A program made the position numbers and the translations under genes. A DNA stretch of 64,000 nt from contig CAWAKJ010000001.1 of the NCBI GenBank assembly GCA_963782595.1, positions 930,001 to 994,000 of the forward strand, written 5' to 3'. Position 1 is the stretch's first letter. Every line of letters begins with the position of its first letter. The DNA comes from JAMQPK01 sp963782595. Lineage in GTDB: Bacteria > Acidobacteriota > Vicinamibacteria > Vicinamibacterales > JAMQPK01. This document shows, one piece after another, positions 1 to 7,535 of the stretch. The notes under the pieces are model-generated. The model saw nothing but the letters and a program-made list of their open reading frames with translations. It had not been told where the DNA came from and searched no databases.

Positions 1-770
1 AAGACGCGCACATTCTGAAATTCACCCGCGATGGCAAGTTCGTGATGCAGATTGGGCGTCAGGGGCAGGGGCGCGGCAGCAACGACACGGAAAATCTCGG
101 CGCGCCGGCAAACATGGTGGTCGATACAGGCGCCAACGAAGTCTACGTGGCCGATGGCTACGTCAACCACCGCGTGGTCGTCTTCGACGCGACGACCGGT
201 GCATACAAGCGCCACTGGGGCGCATTCGGAAACAAGCCGGACGATGGATTTTTCACGCGAGCGGGCGAGACGCTGCCAGGTCCGTTCCGCGGTGTGGTGC
301 AGAACGAAAACCGCCCGAGTCAGTACGATCCGAACGGGCCGCCATCTCCGCAATTCCGCATCGTCCATGCTGTCAGGATTTCCAATGAGGGTCTCGTGTA
401 CGTCTGCGACCGGACCAACGATCGCCTGCAGGTGTTCAACAAGGACGGGCGGTTCGTTCGAGAAACAGTGATCGCAAAGGAGACGCTGGGAAGCGGATCG
501 GTGTGGGATGTCGGGTTTTCCACCGACCCGCGTCAGGCGTTTCTCTTCATCAACGATGGCACGAACCAGCTGATCTACGTCCTCGACCGGCAGACGCTGG
601 AGGTCGTCAGCACGTTCGGTGGCGCCGGGCACTGGGCTGGCCAGTTCTACGGCGCCCACAACCTTGCCGTGAATTCGACCGGCGACCTCTTCATTACAGA
701 AACGTATGAAGGGAAGCGGGTGCAGAAGTTTGTCTATACGGGGTTGGGCGCCCCGTCGGTCTCACCCTAG
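1..770 (+). CDS. NHL-repeat / beta-propeller protein, C-terminal part
   Basis: The reading frame is open from the left edge of the window (first full codon at base 3) and ends at TAG 768-770, so the 5' part is missing. The protein shows repeated propeller-blade words of the NHL type, for example 'VYVADGYVNHRVVVFD', 'VYVCDRTNDRLQVFNKDG' and 'LFITETYEGKRVQKF', spaced by about 50-90 residues. NHL propellers of this kind are usually secreted or periplasmic and bind proteins or ligands; no catalytic motif is visible. A signal peptide cannot be assessed because the N-terminus is outside the window. The next gene is about 170 bp away, so no operon partner is apparent downstream. Confidence 0.85.
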   Translation, partial: DAHILKFTRDGKFVMQIGRQGQGRGSNDTENLGAPANMVVDTGANEVYVADGYVNHRVVVFDATTGAYKRHWGAFGNKPDDGFFTRAGETLPGPFRGVVQNENRPSQYDPNGPPSPQFRIVHAVRISNEGLVYVCDRTNDRLQVFNKDGRFVRETVIAKETLGSGSVWDVGFSTDPRQAFLFINDGTNQLIYVLDRQTLEVVSTFGGAGHWAGQFYGAHNLAVNSTGDLFITETYEGKRVQKFVYTGLGAPSVSP

Positions 771-938
771 GGCGACACAAGTGCGGAAAGTTCGCAGCCT
801 CGCGTCATAAAAGTCTTCCAAACGGCGAACTTCTCGAGGGCGTCTTACGAAGTCCTCCTATGAGACGACAACAGTCGGCCTCTGGTGCGACTTGTGCATG
901 CACCTTAGTCTTAGGAGACCCTTCGAGACGGAGGAACG

Positions 939-1199
939 ATGAAACGCAGCTCACAGAATGCTCGCAAGCAGGAGATGATCAACCGCATTTGCGGCGAGTT
1001 TCTGGAAATGCCGGGGCTTGGGCTGAATCGCGAGCAGGCACGCCGTTTGTGGCAGGTCGACGACGAATTCTGTGGCGAGCTCCTCGACTCGCTGGTCGAA
1101 TCCCGCTTCCTCTGCCGCCGGGCCGACGGCAGGTACGTGCGCGCCGCGACGGCTCCCGAGACTGTCGCGTCGGGCGGCAGTCGGCGCGAAGCGAGATGA
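939..1199 (+). CDS. Small conserved-looking hypothetical protein (86 aa)
   Basis: An 86-residue ORF starts at ATG 939, seven bases after a good GGAGG ribosome-binding site. The sequence is charged and helical, with a central stretch 'QARRLWQVDDEFCGELLDSL' and 'ESRFLCRRADGRYVRA' that looks like the helix-turn-helix plus wing of a small winged-helix fold (a gap before the wing, then a basic turn). I do not recognise a named family and the DNA-binding idea is only an inference from pattern. It ends 10 bp before the PHP-domain gene, so the two are probably co-transcribed. Confidence 0.65.
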   Translation: MKRSSQNARKQEMINRICGEFLEMPGLGLNREQARRLWQVDDEFCGELLDSLVESRFLCRRADGRYVRAATAPETVASGGSRREAR

Positions 1200-1209
1200 C
1201 GCCGCCTGC

Positions 1210-1935
1210 ATGCTGAAGGTCGAGCTTCACACGCACACGGCAGACGATCCGGTCGACAGGATCCCCCACACTTCCCGGGAGCTCATCGACCGCGCCGTCG
1301 CGCTCGGTTACCACGCTCTCGCCATCACGCTGCACGAACGCCAACTCGATCTGCGCGATCTCATGCCGTACGCGGCCGAACGGGGTCTTCTCCTGATTCC
1401 CGGTGTCGAGCGCACGATCGAAGGCCGTCATGTCCTGCTGCTGAATTTCCGGAACGGCGCAGATGATGCCCGCACCTTCGATGACGTGGCGCGGCTAAAG
1501 CGCCGCGAGAGCGGCCTGGTGATCGCACCGCATCCGTTCTTTCCCGCACCCACCTGCCTGCGAAGCGACATGCATCGCTACGCCGAGCTGTTCGATGCGG
1601 TCGAATACAACGCGATGTTCACCCAGCTCCTCAATTTCAATCACCAGGCGGAGCGCTGGGCCGCGCGATACGGAAAGCCTCTCGTTGGAAACTGCGATGT
1701 CCATCGGTTGCGCCAGCTTGGCACGACGTACTCATTGATCGATGCCGAGCCGGATCCTGACGCGATTTGCGCGGCCATCGCGGCCGGTCGGTTGCAGGTC
1801 GTCAGTCACGCACTCAGCGTCGTGAAGGCCGCGATGGTGATGGGGCCGATGCTGACTAGTGATGTGCTCGGGGTTGTTCGAAAAATGACCGGCCAGAGAA
1901 CGGCCGCCGAAGGACTTACCAAGCCCACCTGGTAA
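1210..1935 (+). CDS. PHP-domain metal-dependent phosphoesterase family protein
   Basis: The 241-residue product begins with 'MLKVELHTHTADD', the HxH metal motif (H7, H9) that opens PHP domains. Further candidate metal ligands follow in order: 'PGVER', 'GRHVLLLNF', 'APHPFF' and the late 'NCDVHRL', matching the layout of stand-alone PHP phosphoesterases of the TrpH/YciV type. The likely activity is hydrolysis of a phosphoester with di- or trinuclear metal, in the cytoplasm; the substrate cannot be told. The frame stays open upstream to 1072, but ATG 1210 is preferred because it starts right at the HxH strand and sits 10 bp after the preceding small gene. Its stop TAA lies inside the stem of the downstream terminator. 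Confidence 0.85.
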   Translation: MLKVELHTHTADDPVDRIPHTSRELIDRAVALGYHALAITLHERQLDLRDLMPYAAERGLLLIPGVERTIEGRHVLLLNFRNGADDARTFDDVARLKRRESGLVIAPHPFFPAPTCLRSDMHRYAELFDAVEYNAMFTQLLNFNHQAERWAARYGKPLVGNCDVHRLRQLGTTYSLIDAEPDPDAICAAIAAGRLQVVSHALSVVKAAMVMGPMLTSDVLGVVRKMTGQRTAAEGLTKPTW

Positions 1936-1967
1936 AAAGGGGTCGGGAAACCTCCCGACCCCTTTTT
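1934..1967. terminator. Bidirectional rho-independent terminator
   Basis: A perfect 15-bp stem (1934-1948 pairing with 1953-1967) with a 4-base AACC loop. The stem carries GGGGTCGGGA and is bounded by A5 and T5, so it gives a GC stem plus U-tract in both directions. It sits between the convergent PHP gene (stop TAA 1933-1935 partly inside the stem) and the TonB-receptor gene (stop at 1975). Confidence 0.85.
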
Positions 1968-1974
1968 GCGCGGT

Positions 1975-4900
1975 TTAGAACGACACGCGCGCCCCTAACT
2001 GAATTCGGCGCATATCCCGCGCGGCGCGAATCTTCCCGAATAACGCAGTCGCGCCGAAGTTCGTGCCCGGATTCATCAGGTTCACGGTGTTCAGCACGTT
2101 GGTCGCCTCCAGGCGGAACTGCACCAGCGTGCGGCTGGTCAGCCGGATGTCGCGGAACACGCCAAGGTCGACGTTGCGAATTCCCGGGCCGTCGACGACG
2201 CTGCGCGGGGCGCTGCCGTCGGCGCCCACTGCGGGCAGCGCAAACGCGGTGGTATCGAACCACTGCTCGATGAGGACGTCCCGGGAACGGCCGCTGTGGA
2301 GCGTGGGATCGCCGATGAGATCGGCGCGGTCGTTGGTGTTGCCGTCGAAGTTGCGATCCTGACCGGCGGTGATCGTCAACGGTGTGCCGCTCTGGAGCGT
2401 GACAATCGCGGAGAGCGTCCAGTTATCGAAAATCGCGTGCGCGATCGGCCCCGAATTACGGAAGTAGTCAGGTCGCCAGATGCCGGAGAACGTGAAGCTA
2501 TGAGTCCGATCGGCCGATGTGCGGGCGTACTCGGCATCGAGCTTGTCGGAGTTCTGCACCGACGGCAGCCCCCCGCCCTGATAGTCGAGATCCTCGACGG
2601 CCTGACCGAACGAGTAGTAGGCCTTCGCCGAGAAGCGGGTACCGCGCTTTTCCGCGGTCATCTGCAGCCCGTGATAGTCGCTCGTAAAGATCGACTCGAG
2701 CACCCGCGCCGCGCCGATCACACCGGGCTGATACGGCCGCCGCGCGTTCACGTTGGCGGTCGATGCGCCAGGTCCGAAAACGGGGTAGTTGCGATCGATG
2801 CTGGCGGGAAGGCTGCGGCCGAGCGCCGCGACGTAGGACGCGCTCACGCTGATGTCGCGCAGCAATTCTCTCTCGACCGTTGCGTTCATCTGATAGGACT
2901 TCGGCCAGACGAAATCGAGCGACGGGCCGAAGACCTGTGCCGGGAACGTGAATCGCGGGCTTGCCGAGTTGTACTCGAACGGGAACGGGCCGACACCGCC
3001 GGGCAGGTTCCGGTACGGATCGGAGAGCGTGAACACGGTGGGGAATGACTGGCGAACCGTAAACGGCTGATTGTCGGCCGTCGTGTTCCATTCGTTGCCG
3101 GTGATGCTGCCGTAGAAGATGCCCGCTCCGGCACGAACCGACATCCGGCCGTCGCCGCGCGGATCCCACGCAATCCCCAACCGAGGCGCGATGTTGTTCT
3201 TGTCCCACCCGACGATGCCCCGACCGATGCCCTCGTCGCCGGGGAAGAGCAGCCCCTCCGGCGCGTTCGGGGCGATCTGCGATTTCCTCCCCGGAACGAA
3301 CGCGAGCTTGCGGTCCTGCGGATCGGTCAGCGGCTGCTGCAGGTCGTAACGGACGCCGAGATTCAACGTGACGCGCGGATGGATGCGGAAGTCGTCCTGT
3401 GCGAAAAAGCTGTAGTACGCGCCGTTGTCGAGCTTTCGAATCGGCGCGTCCTGCGTCATCGTCGCGGGCAGGCCAAGGAGGAAGTCTGCATACGCGTTTC
3501 CGGACTTGCTAGCGTTGAAGCTGAACACGCCGTAGTTGTCGAGCAGCGTGTCATGGACAATCTGCTCGTACGAGATCTCGCCGCCGAATTTGAACGAGTG
3601 ATTTCCGCGGCTCATGGTGAGGCTGTCTTTCACCGCGAAATAGTTGCTGCCCGCATCGGGGCCCGCGATCGACGTCTGTCCAGTGAAGAAGCCGGTAATA
3701 CTCAAACGCGGAAGCGTCGGATCGCCCTGAATGGTGAATTTCGAATTCAGGTCGCCGAGCGAGGTCGTCGGATTGTTCACACGCGCGCCGAACTGCCGGG
3801 TGTGCGTGAAGCGGAGCTGATTGATCATCGTCCCGCTCAGCGTCCACGTATCTGCCGCGTTCAGGTTGTGCTGTGTCCATTTGAAGTCGCGATCGACCCA
3901 TGGAATGGGGCCCGAGCCGATCGTGGCATTTGACAACGGCTGTGTATCCGTCCCGTTCAGGTAGAAATAACTGACCGCAAACGATCGGGTGGCCGACAGA
4001 TTGTGGTCGACCTTCAGGATCACTTCGTCGGTCTTCAGCGGATCGGGCACGCTCACTTCATAGAAGTTGTTCGGAAGATTGGCCAGCGGCACATAGGCGT
4101 CCTGGATGGCTTTGGCGGCCGCATCGATCCGGGCCGCGGGAATGACGTTTCCCGGGAATGCGACTCCGGTGCTGGGGTCGCGCGGCTTCACCGTCGAGAG
4201 CGAGAAGTCGCCCGTCCGTTCGAGCGCGGTCGGAACCACTGCCGTGTTCCGGTAGAACGTTTCTTCCTGCCGCAGGCCGGAGTAGCTGGCGAAAAAGAAC
4301 GTCCGGTCCCTGCTGATTGGACCGCCGAGGGCGGCGCCGTATTGATTTCTGTCGAGTGGATCCTTCGTGGACGGCGTGCCGGGCGGGGCCCACCGGCTCG
4401 CATTCAGGGCCTCATCGCGAAAGAACTCAAAGGCGGCACCGTGCAGCTGGTTCGTTCCCGACTTGGTGATGACGTCGATGACTCCGGCTGGATATCGGCC
4501 GAATTCGGCAGAGTAGTTGTTCGTGATGACGCGAAACTCCTGCACCGCCTCCGGATTGGGCGCGGGATTTCCGGTGCCGCGCAGGCCTGCCGTGTTGTTG
4601 CCGCCATCGAGCTGGAAGTTGACCGTGCCAATCTGGGCCTTCTGCGATCCGTTAATGGTCGTGAGCTGTTCGGGCCCGCCAAGCGAATTCGAGTTCTCAT
4701 TGCTCGTCACGCCGCCAGTGGCGCTCAGAAGAGAATAGAGATCGCGATTGACGAGCGGCAGATTCAGCACTTCATTCTGGTTCACCGTCCGCGATAGCGA
4801 CGAAGTACTGGTTTCGACGAGAGGGGCGTTGCCGACGACCGATACGGATTCGGCCACGTTGCCGGGTTCGATCGCGGCGTCGATGCGCGCGTTGCGGCCC

Positions 4901-5202
4901 GCCTCGAGCACGATGCCCGTTTGTGAGAACGTTTTGAACCCTGTCAAGGCGACGTCGACTTTGTAGTTGCCCAACGGCAGGAGGCGCAGGGCGTACTGGC
5001 CCGACTCATCGGTCGTCGTCTCACGGGAGAACTGCGTGTCGACGTTGGTGGCGGTGACGGTCGCTCCAGGTACGGCGGCACCGCTTGAATCGGTGACGTT
5101 GCCCATGATGGTTCCTGTCGCAACCTGTGCGCTGACCGGCATCGCGATGAAGAGCGCGCAGATGAATGCTGCCGCCTGTTTCCAGATTCCATTCAAATCC
5201 AT
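1975..5202 (-). CDS. TonB-dependent receptor, Oar-like, with carboxypeptidase-regulatory domain
   Basis: A 1075-residue outer-membrane protein. It has an N-terminal signal peptide ending near 'ALFIAMPVSAQ', then a CarboxypepD_reg-like beta-sandwich ('GTIMGNVTDSSGAAVPGATV ... YALRLLPLGNYKVDV'), a plug region ('VETSTSSLSRTVNQNEVLNLPL'), and a long barrel ending in Phe ('GARVSF'), the usual beta-barrel C-terminal residue. These Oar-type receptors are very common in Acidobacteria and Bacteroidota and are thought to import polymers or siderophores; the ligand is unknown here. No SusD or ExbB/TonB gene is adjacent, so it appears as a stand-alone receptor. The start ATG 5202 follows a GGAGGGG ribosome-binding site. 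Confidence 0.93.
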   Translation of the reverse strand: MDLNGIWKQAAAFICALFIAMPVSAQVATGTIMGNVTDSSGAAVPGATVTATNVDTQFSRETTTDESGQYALRLLPLGNYKVDVALTGFKTFSQTGIVLEAGRNARIDAAIEPGNVAESVSVVGNAPLVETSTSSLSRTVNQNEVLNLPLVNRDLYSLLSATGGVTSNENSNSLGGPEQLTTINGSQKAQIGTVNFQLDGGNNTAGLRGTGNPAPNPEAVQEFRVITNNYSAEFGRYPAGVIDVITKSGTNQLHGAAFEFFRDEALNASRWAPPGTPSTKDPLDRNQYGAALGGPISRDRTFFFASYSGLRQEETFYRNTAVVPTALERTGDFSLSTVKPRDPSTGVAFPGNVIPAARIDAAAKAIQDAYVPLANLPNNFYEVSVPDPLKTDEVILKVDHNLSATRSFAVSYFYLNGTDTQPLSNATIGSGPIPWVDRDFKWTQHNLNAADTWTLSGTMINQLRFTHTRQFGARVNNPTTSLGDLNSKFTIQGDPTLPRLSITGFFTGQTSIAGPDAGSNYFAVKDSLTMSRGNHSFKFGGEISYEQIVHDTLLDNYGVFSFNASKSGNAYADFLLGLPATMTQDAPIRKLDNGAYYSFFAQDDFRIHPRVTLNLGVRYDLQQPLTDPQDRKLAFVPGRKSQIAPNAPEGLLFPGDEGIGRGIVGWDKNNIAPRLGIAWDPRGDGRMSVRAGAGIFYGSITGNEWNTTADNQPFTVRQSFPTVFTLSDPYRNLPGGVGPFPFEYNSASPRFTFPAQVFGPSLDFVWPKSYQMNATVERELLRDISVSASYVAALGRSLPASIDRNYPVFGPGASTANVNARRPYQPGVIGAARVLESIFTSDYHGLQMTAEKRGTRFSAKAYYSFGQAVEDLDYQGGGLPSVQNSDKLDAEYARTSADRTHSFTFSGIWRPDYFRNSGPIAHAIFDNWTLSAIVTLQSGTPLTITAGQDRNFDGNTNDRADLIGDPTLHSGRSRDVLIEQWFDTTAFALPAVGADGSAPRSVVDGPGIRNVDLGVFRDIRLTSRTLVQFRLEATNVLNTVNLMNPGTNFGATALFGKIRAARDMRRIQLGARVSF

Positions 5203-5257
5203 TAGGTACCCCTCCGGGACTTATGTCGTTGCCAACGGGGAAATATAATCCATTCCC
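5203..5257. promoter_or_regulatory. Divergent intergenic region between TonB receptor and aldehyde dehydrogenase
   Basis: These 55 bp must hold the 5' signals of both divergent genes. The reverse-strand ribosome-binding site (GGAGGGG) is clear; an AT-rich stretch 'AAATATAAT' near 5241-5249 could be a -10 element for the forward gene. No operator is recognisable. Confidence 0.35.
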
Positions 5258-6622
5258 ATGGCCATCGAATCAGTCAATCCGGCAACCGGCGTCACACTTA
5301 AGGTCTACGAAGAGATGACACCGCAGCAGACCGCCGTCGCCGTCGCTGAGGCGCACGAAGCATGGAAAACCTGGCGCAAAGTTCCTTTCGCGGAGCGAGC
5401 GAGGCTGATGAAGAAGGCCGCCGGCATTCTTCGCGAGCGGAAGGAGGAATTTGCGAGGCTCATGGCGCTCGAAATGGGCAAGCCGATCAAGCAGGGCATC
5501 GCCGAGACCGAGAAGTCGGCGCTCGGATGCGACTACTACGGCGAGCACGCCGAAGCGATCCTGGCGCCGGAGATGAGCAGGACCGAAGCGTCGAAATCCT
5601 ATGTAGCCTTCGAACCGATCGGCGTCGTGCTCGCCGTCATGCCCTGGAATTTTCCGTTCTGGCAGGTGTTCCGGTTTGCCGCGCCCGCGCTGATGGCGGG
5701 CAACGCCGGCGTGCTGAAGCATGCGTCGAACGTGCCCGGGTGCGCACTGGCGATCGAGAAGGTGTTCGCGGACGCTGGATTTCCGAAGGGCATCTTCCGC
5801 ACCCTTCTCATCGGCAGCAAGCAGGTGAAATCGGTCATCGAGAACCCGCTCGTCAGTGCCGTGACCCTGACGGGCAGCACGCCGGCCGGCAAGGCCGTTG
5901 CCTCACAGGCAGGTGCCGTGATCAAAAAGGCGGTGCTCGAGCTCGGCGGATCCGATCCGTACATCGTGCTCGAAGACGCCGACCTCGAACTCGCGGTCAC
6001 GACGTGCGCCACGTCGCGGCTGATCAATTCCGGCCAGAGCTGCGTCAACGCCAAGCGCTTCATCGTCGTGGCGCCGCTCGTCGCGTCCTTCACTGAGAAG
6101 CTCGTTGCGGCGATGAGGGCAAAGAAGATGGGCGATCCGCTCGCGGAGGGCACCGATGTCGGGCCGCAGGCGCGTCCGGATCTTCGAGACGAGCTGCACA
6201 CGCAGGTTCGGGACTCGGTGGCGAAGGGTGCCAGACTGCTGCTCGGCGGGGATATTCCGCCGGGAAAGGGGTCGTTCTATCCACCGACCGTGCTGGCTGA
6301 TGTAAAGAAGGGCATGCCTGCGTACGACGAAGAGCTCTTCGGACCCGTCGCGTCGATCGTCGAGGCGCGCGATGAAGCCGACGCGATTCGCATCGCGAAC
6401 GACAGCATCTTCGGGTTGGGGGCCGCGGTGTTCACCAGGGATGCTGCGCGAGGCGAGCGCGTGGCGAGGGAGCTCGAAGCCGGCTGCACGTTCGTCAACG
6501 CGCTCGTGGCCTCCGATCCGCGGCTGCCGTTCGGTGGCGTCAAGGAATCAGGCTATGGGCGTGAGCTCGGCAGCTACGGCATCAAGGAGTTCGTGAATAT
6601 CAAAACGGTGTACATCAAGTAG
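5258..6622 (+). CDS. NAD(P)-dependent succinate-semialdehyde dehydrogenase (ALDH superfamily)
   Basis: A 454-residue aldehyde dehydrogenase, the length of the short SSADH subfamily rather than the ~480-aa GabD. It shows the family's landmarks in order: 'VMPWNFPFWQVFR' (substrate/NAD pocket), 'LTGSTPAGKAVA' (nucleotide-binding turn), 'LELGGSDP' with the general-base Glu about residue 228, 'NSGQSCVNAKR' with the catalytic Cys about residue 262, and 'ELFGPVASI'. Expected reaction: oxidation of succinate semialdehyde or a related aldehyde to the acid with NAD(P)+, as in GABA or 4-hydroxybutyrate catabolism. No GABA aminotransferase is nearby, so the exact substrate remains open. It stands alone between a divergent receptor and a convergent operon. 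Confidence 0.9.
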   Translation: MAIESVNPATGVTLKVYEEMTPQQTAVAVAEAHEAWKTWRKVPFAERARLMKKAAGILRERKEEFARLMALEMGKPIKQGIAETEKSALGCDYYGEHAEAILAPEMSRTEASKSYVAFEPIGVVLAVMPWNFPFWQVFRFAAPALMAGNAGVLKHASNVPGCALAIEKVFADAGFPKGIFRTLLIGSKQVKSVIENPLVSAVTLTGSTPAGKAVASQAGAVIKKAVLELGGSDPYIVLEDADLELAVTTCATSRLINSGQSCVNAKRFIVVAPLVASFTEKLVAAMRAKKMGDPLAEGTDVGPQARPDLRDELHTQVRDSVAKGARLLLGGDIPPGKGSFYPPTVLADVKKGMPAYDEELFGPVASIVEARDEADAIRIANDSIFGLGAAVFTRDAARGERVARELEAGCTFVNALVASDPRLPFGGVKESGYGRELGSYGIKEFVNIKTVYIK

Positions 6623-6648
6623 CAGCCGAGCACTGGTACAGAAAATTC

Positions 6649-6719
6649 AAAACAGGAGATCACGAGATCAGGAGTTTTGTTTAAAGAGAAATTCTCCTGA
6701 GCGCCTGATCTCCTGTTTT
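6649..6719. terminator. Imperfect hairpin between convergent genes, terminator-like
   Basis: A 14-base sequence AAAACAGGAGATCA (6649-6662) is repeated exactly in inverted form at 6706-6719. The interior carries further GATCAGGAG / CTCCTGA words that can extend pairing. It lies after the aldehyde dehydrogenase and overlaps the last codons of the convergent membrane-protein gene. It could terminate both transcripts, or be one of the window's word-repeat hairpins. Confidence 0.5.
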
Positions 6720-7132
6720 CGCATTTCAAGAAGGACAATTCCCAGTACGATCCCCGCGCTGATGCCGCCAACGACGAACCACCAGATGGCGGGGATGACC
6801 GTCGTCGTCATGAAGCCCAGGATGACCAGCGTCAGGCCCCCGATGCCTTCGACGCCGCTGCCGGTGAGGTTCACGCGCTTCCTCTTGTAGAGTTGCTTCG
6901 ACATCAGCCATTCGGCCACGACCGGATCGACCGGGGAGAGATTCAGCGCAACCGGAGGATGCGGGGCGTAGAGCGCGTGCATCACGAGCGCCGCTAGCAG
7001 TTGACGCCACAGCCAGAGCTTCGACTGGCGGCGCTGAAATTCTTCGAGGAGATCGCCGGCGAGCGGTTCGTTATCGAGGGCCAGCCGGTCCAGAAGGGTC
7101 CGCGCGAATCGGGGCGGTGTCGGGCCTGTCAT
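6668..7132 (-). CDS. Small membrane protein resembling the permease-prefix domain of acidobacterial ABC permeases
   Basis: A 154-residue protein. The N-terminus 'PPRFARTLLDRLALDNEPLAGDLLEEFQ' followed by 'SKLWLWRQLLAAL' is the pattern found in prefix domains that precede large orphan MacB/FtsX permeases in Acidobacteria. The C-terminal half has two hydrophobic helices ('GLTLVILGFMTTTVIPAIWWFVVGG' region and 'AGIVLGIVLL') and then a basic tail. No MacB core or FtsX domain follows, so the prefix-like module stands alone here. Its start overlaps the stop of padR by 4 bp (ATGA), so it is translationally coupled to the regulator. Function unknown; a membrane partner or sensor for the PadR protein is an inference. 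Confidence 0.75.
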   Translation of the reverse strand: MTGPTPPRFARTLLDRLALDNEPLAGDLLEEFQRRQSKLWLWRQLLAALVMHALYAPHPPVALNLSPVDPVVAEWLMSKQLYKRKRVNLTGSGVEGIGGLTLVILGFMTTTVIPAIWWFVVGGISAGIVLGIVLLEMRKQEIRRSGEFLFKQNS

Positions 7133-7461
7133 GTCGTCCCTCCCTTCAGTTGCGCCACGCCTTTCCAGAGCGCAACCAGCGAGCGTTGGGTCTCTTTCAC
7201 CGCCTTCAGCCCCTGGGGCGTGACGTCAAAAAATCGCTTGGCCCGGCCACCGCGCTCTGGGCTGGGATGGCCCATCCGCGACAACACCAGACCGTTGCGC
7301 TCGAGGCGCTCGAGGGCCGCATACACGGCGCCAAGGATAACGCTTCGGCGTCCCGTGCTCTCGATTTCGCGTGCAATCGGCACTCCGTAGGCATGCTCGC
7401 CCACGCGCAAAATGGCCAGCAGGATCATCAGTTCGAAGTCAGTGAGGAGGTCTCGACCCAT
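7129..7461 (-). CDS. PadR family transcriptional regulator
   Basis: 110 residues, typical for the short PadR class. The winged-helix core is plain: 'TDFELMILLAILRVGEHAYGVPIAREIE' (first helices), 'RSVILGAVYAALERLERNGLV' (recognition helix, with the family's 'GAVYAALERLE' signature) and the wing 'GGRAKRFFDVTPQGLKAV'. PadR proteins act as dimeric repressors that respond to small ligands; in Acidobacteria they are usually paired with membrane permease or prefix-domain genes, as here. It is the first gene of a two-gene operon and is divergent from the secreted hydrolase, so autoregulation from the shared intergenic region is plausible. Confidence 0.92.
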   Translation of the reverse strand: MGRDLLTDFELMILLAILRVGEHAYGVPIAREIESTGRRSVILGAVYAALERLERNGLVLSRMGHPSPERGGRAKRFFDVTPQGLKAVKETQRSLVALWKGVAQLKGGTT

Positions 7462-7535
7462 TTAATTACAAATTATGAACAAATACGGCGGCGCTTGTCA
7501 ACTGTTACCATGACGGCCAAAACAAGGGGGCCTGT
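7462..7535. promoter_or_regulatory. Divergent promoter region of padR and the hydrolase gene
   Basis: On the minus strand TTGACA (complement of 7496-7501) and CATAAT (complement of 7472-7477) are 18 bp apart and form a good sigma70-like promoter for padR; it would give an almost leaderless transcript starting close to ATG 7461. The AT-rich block 7461-7484 stands out from its high-GC surroundings and is a natural place for a PadR operator. The forward gene has an AAGGGGG ribosome-binding site just before 7536. Confidence 0.45.
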
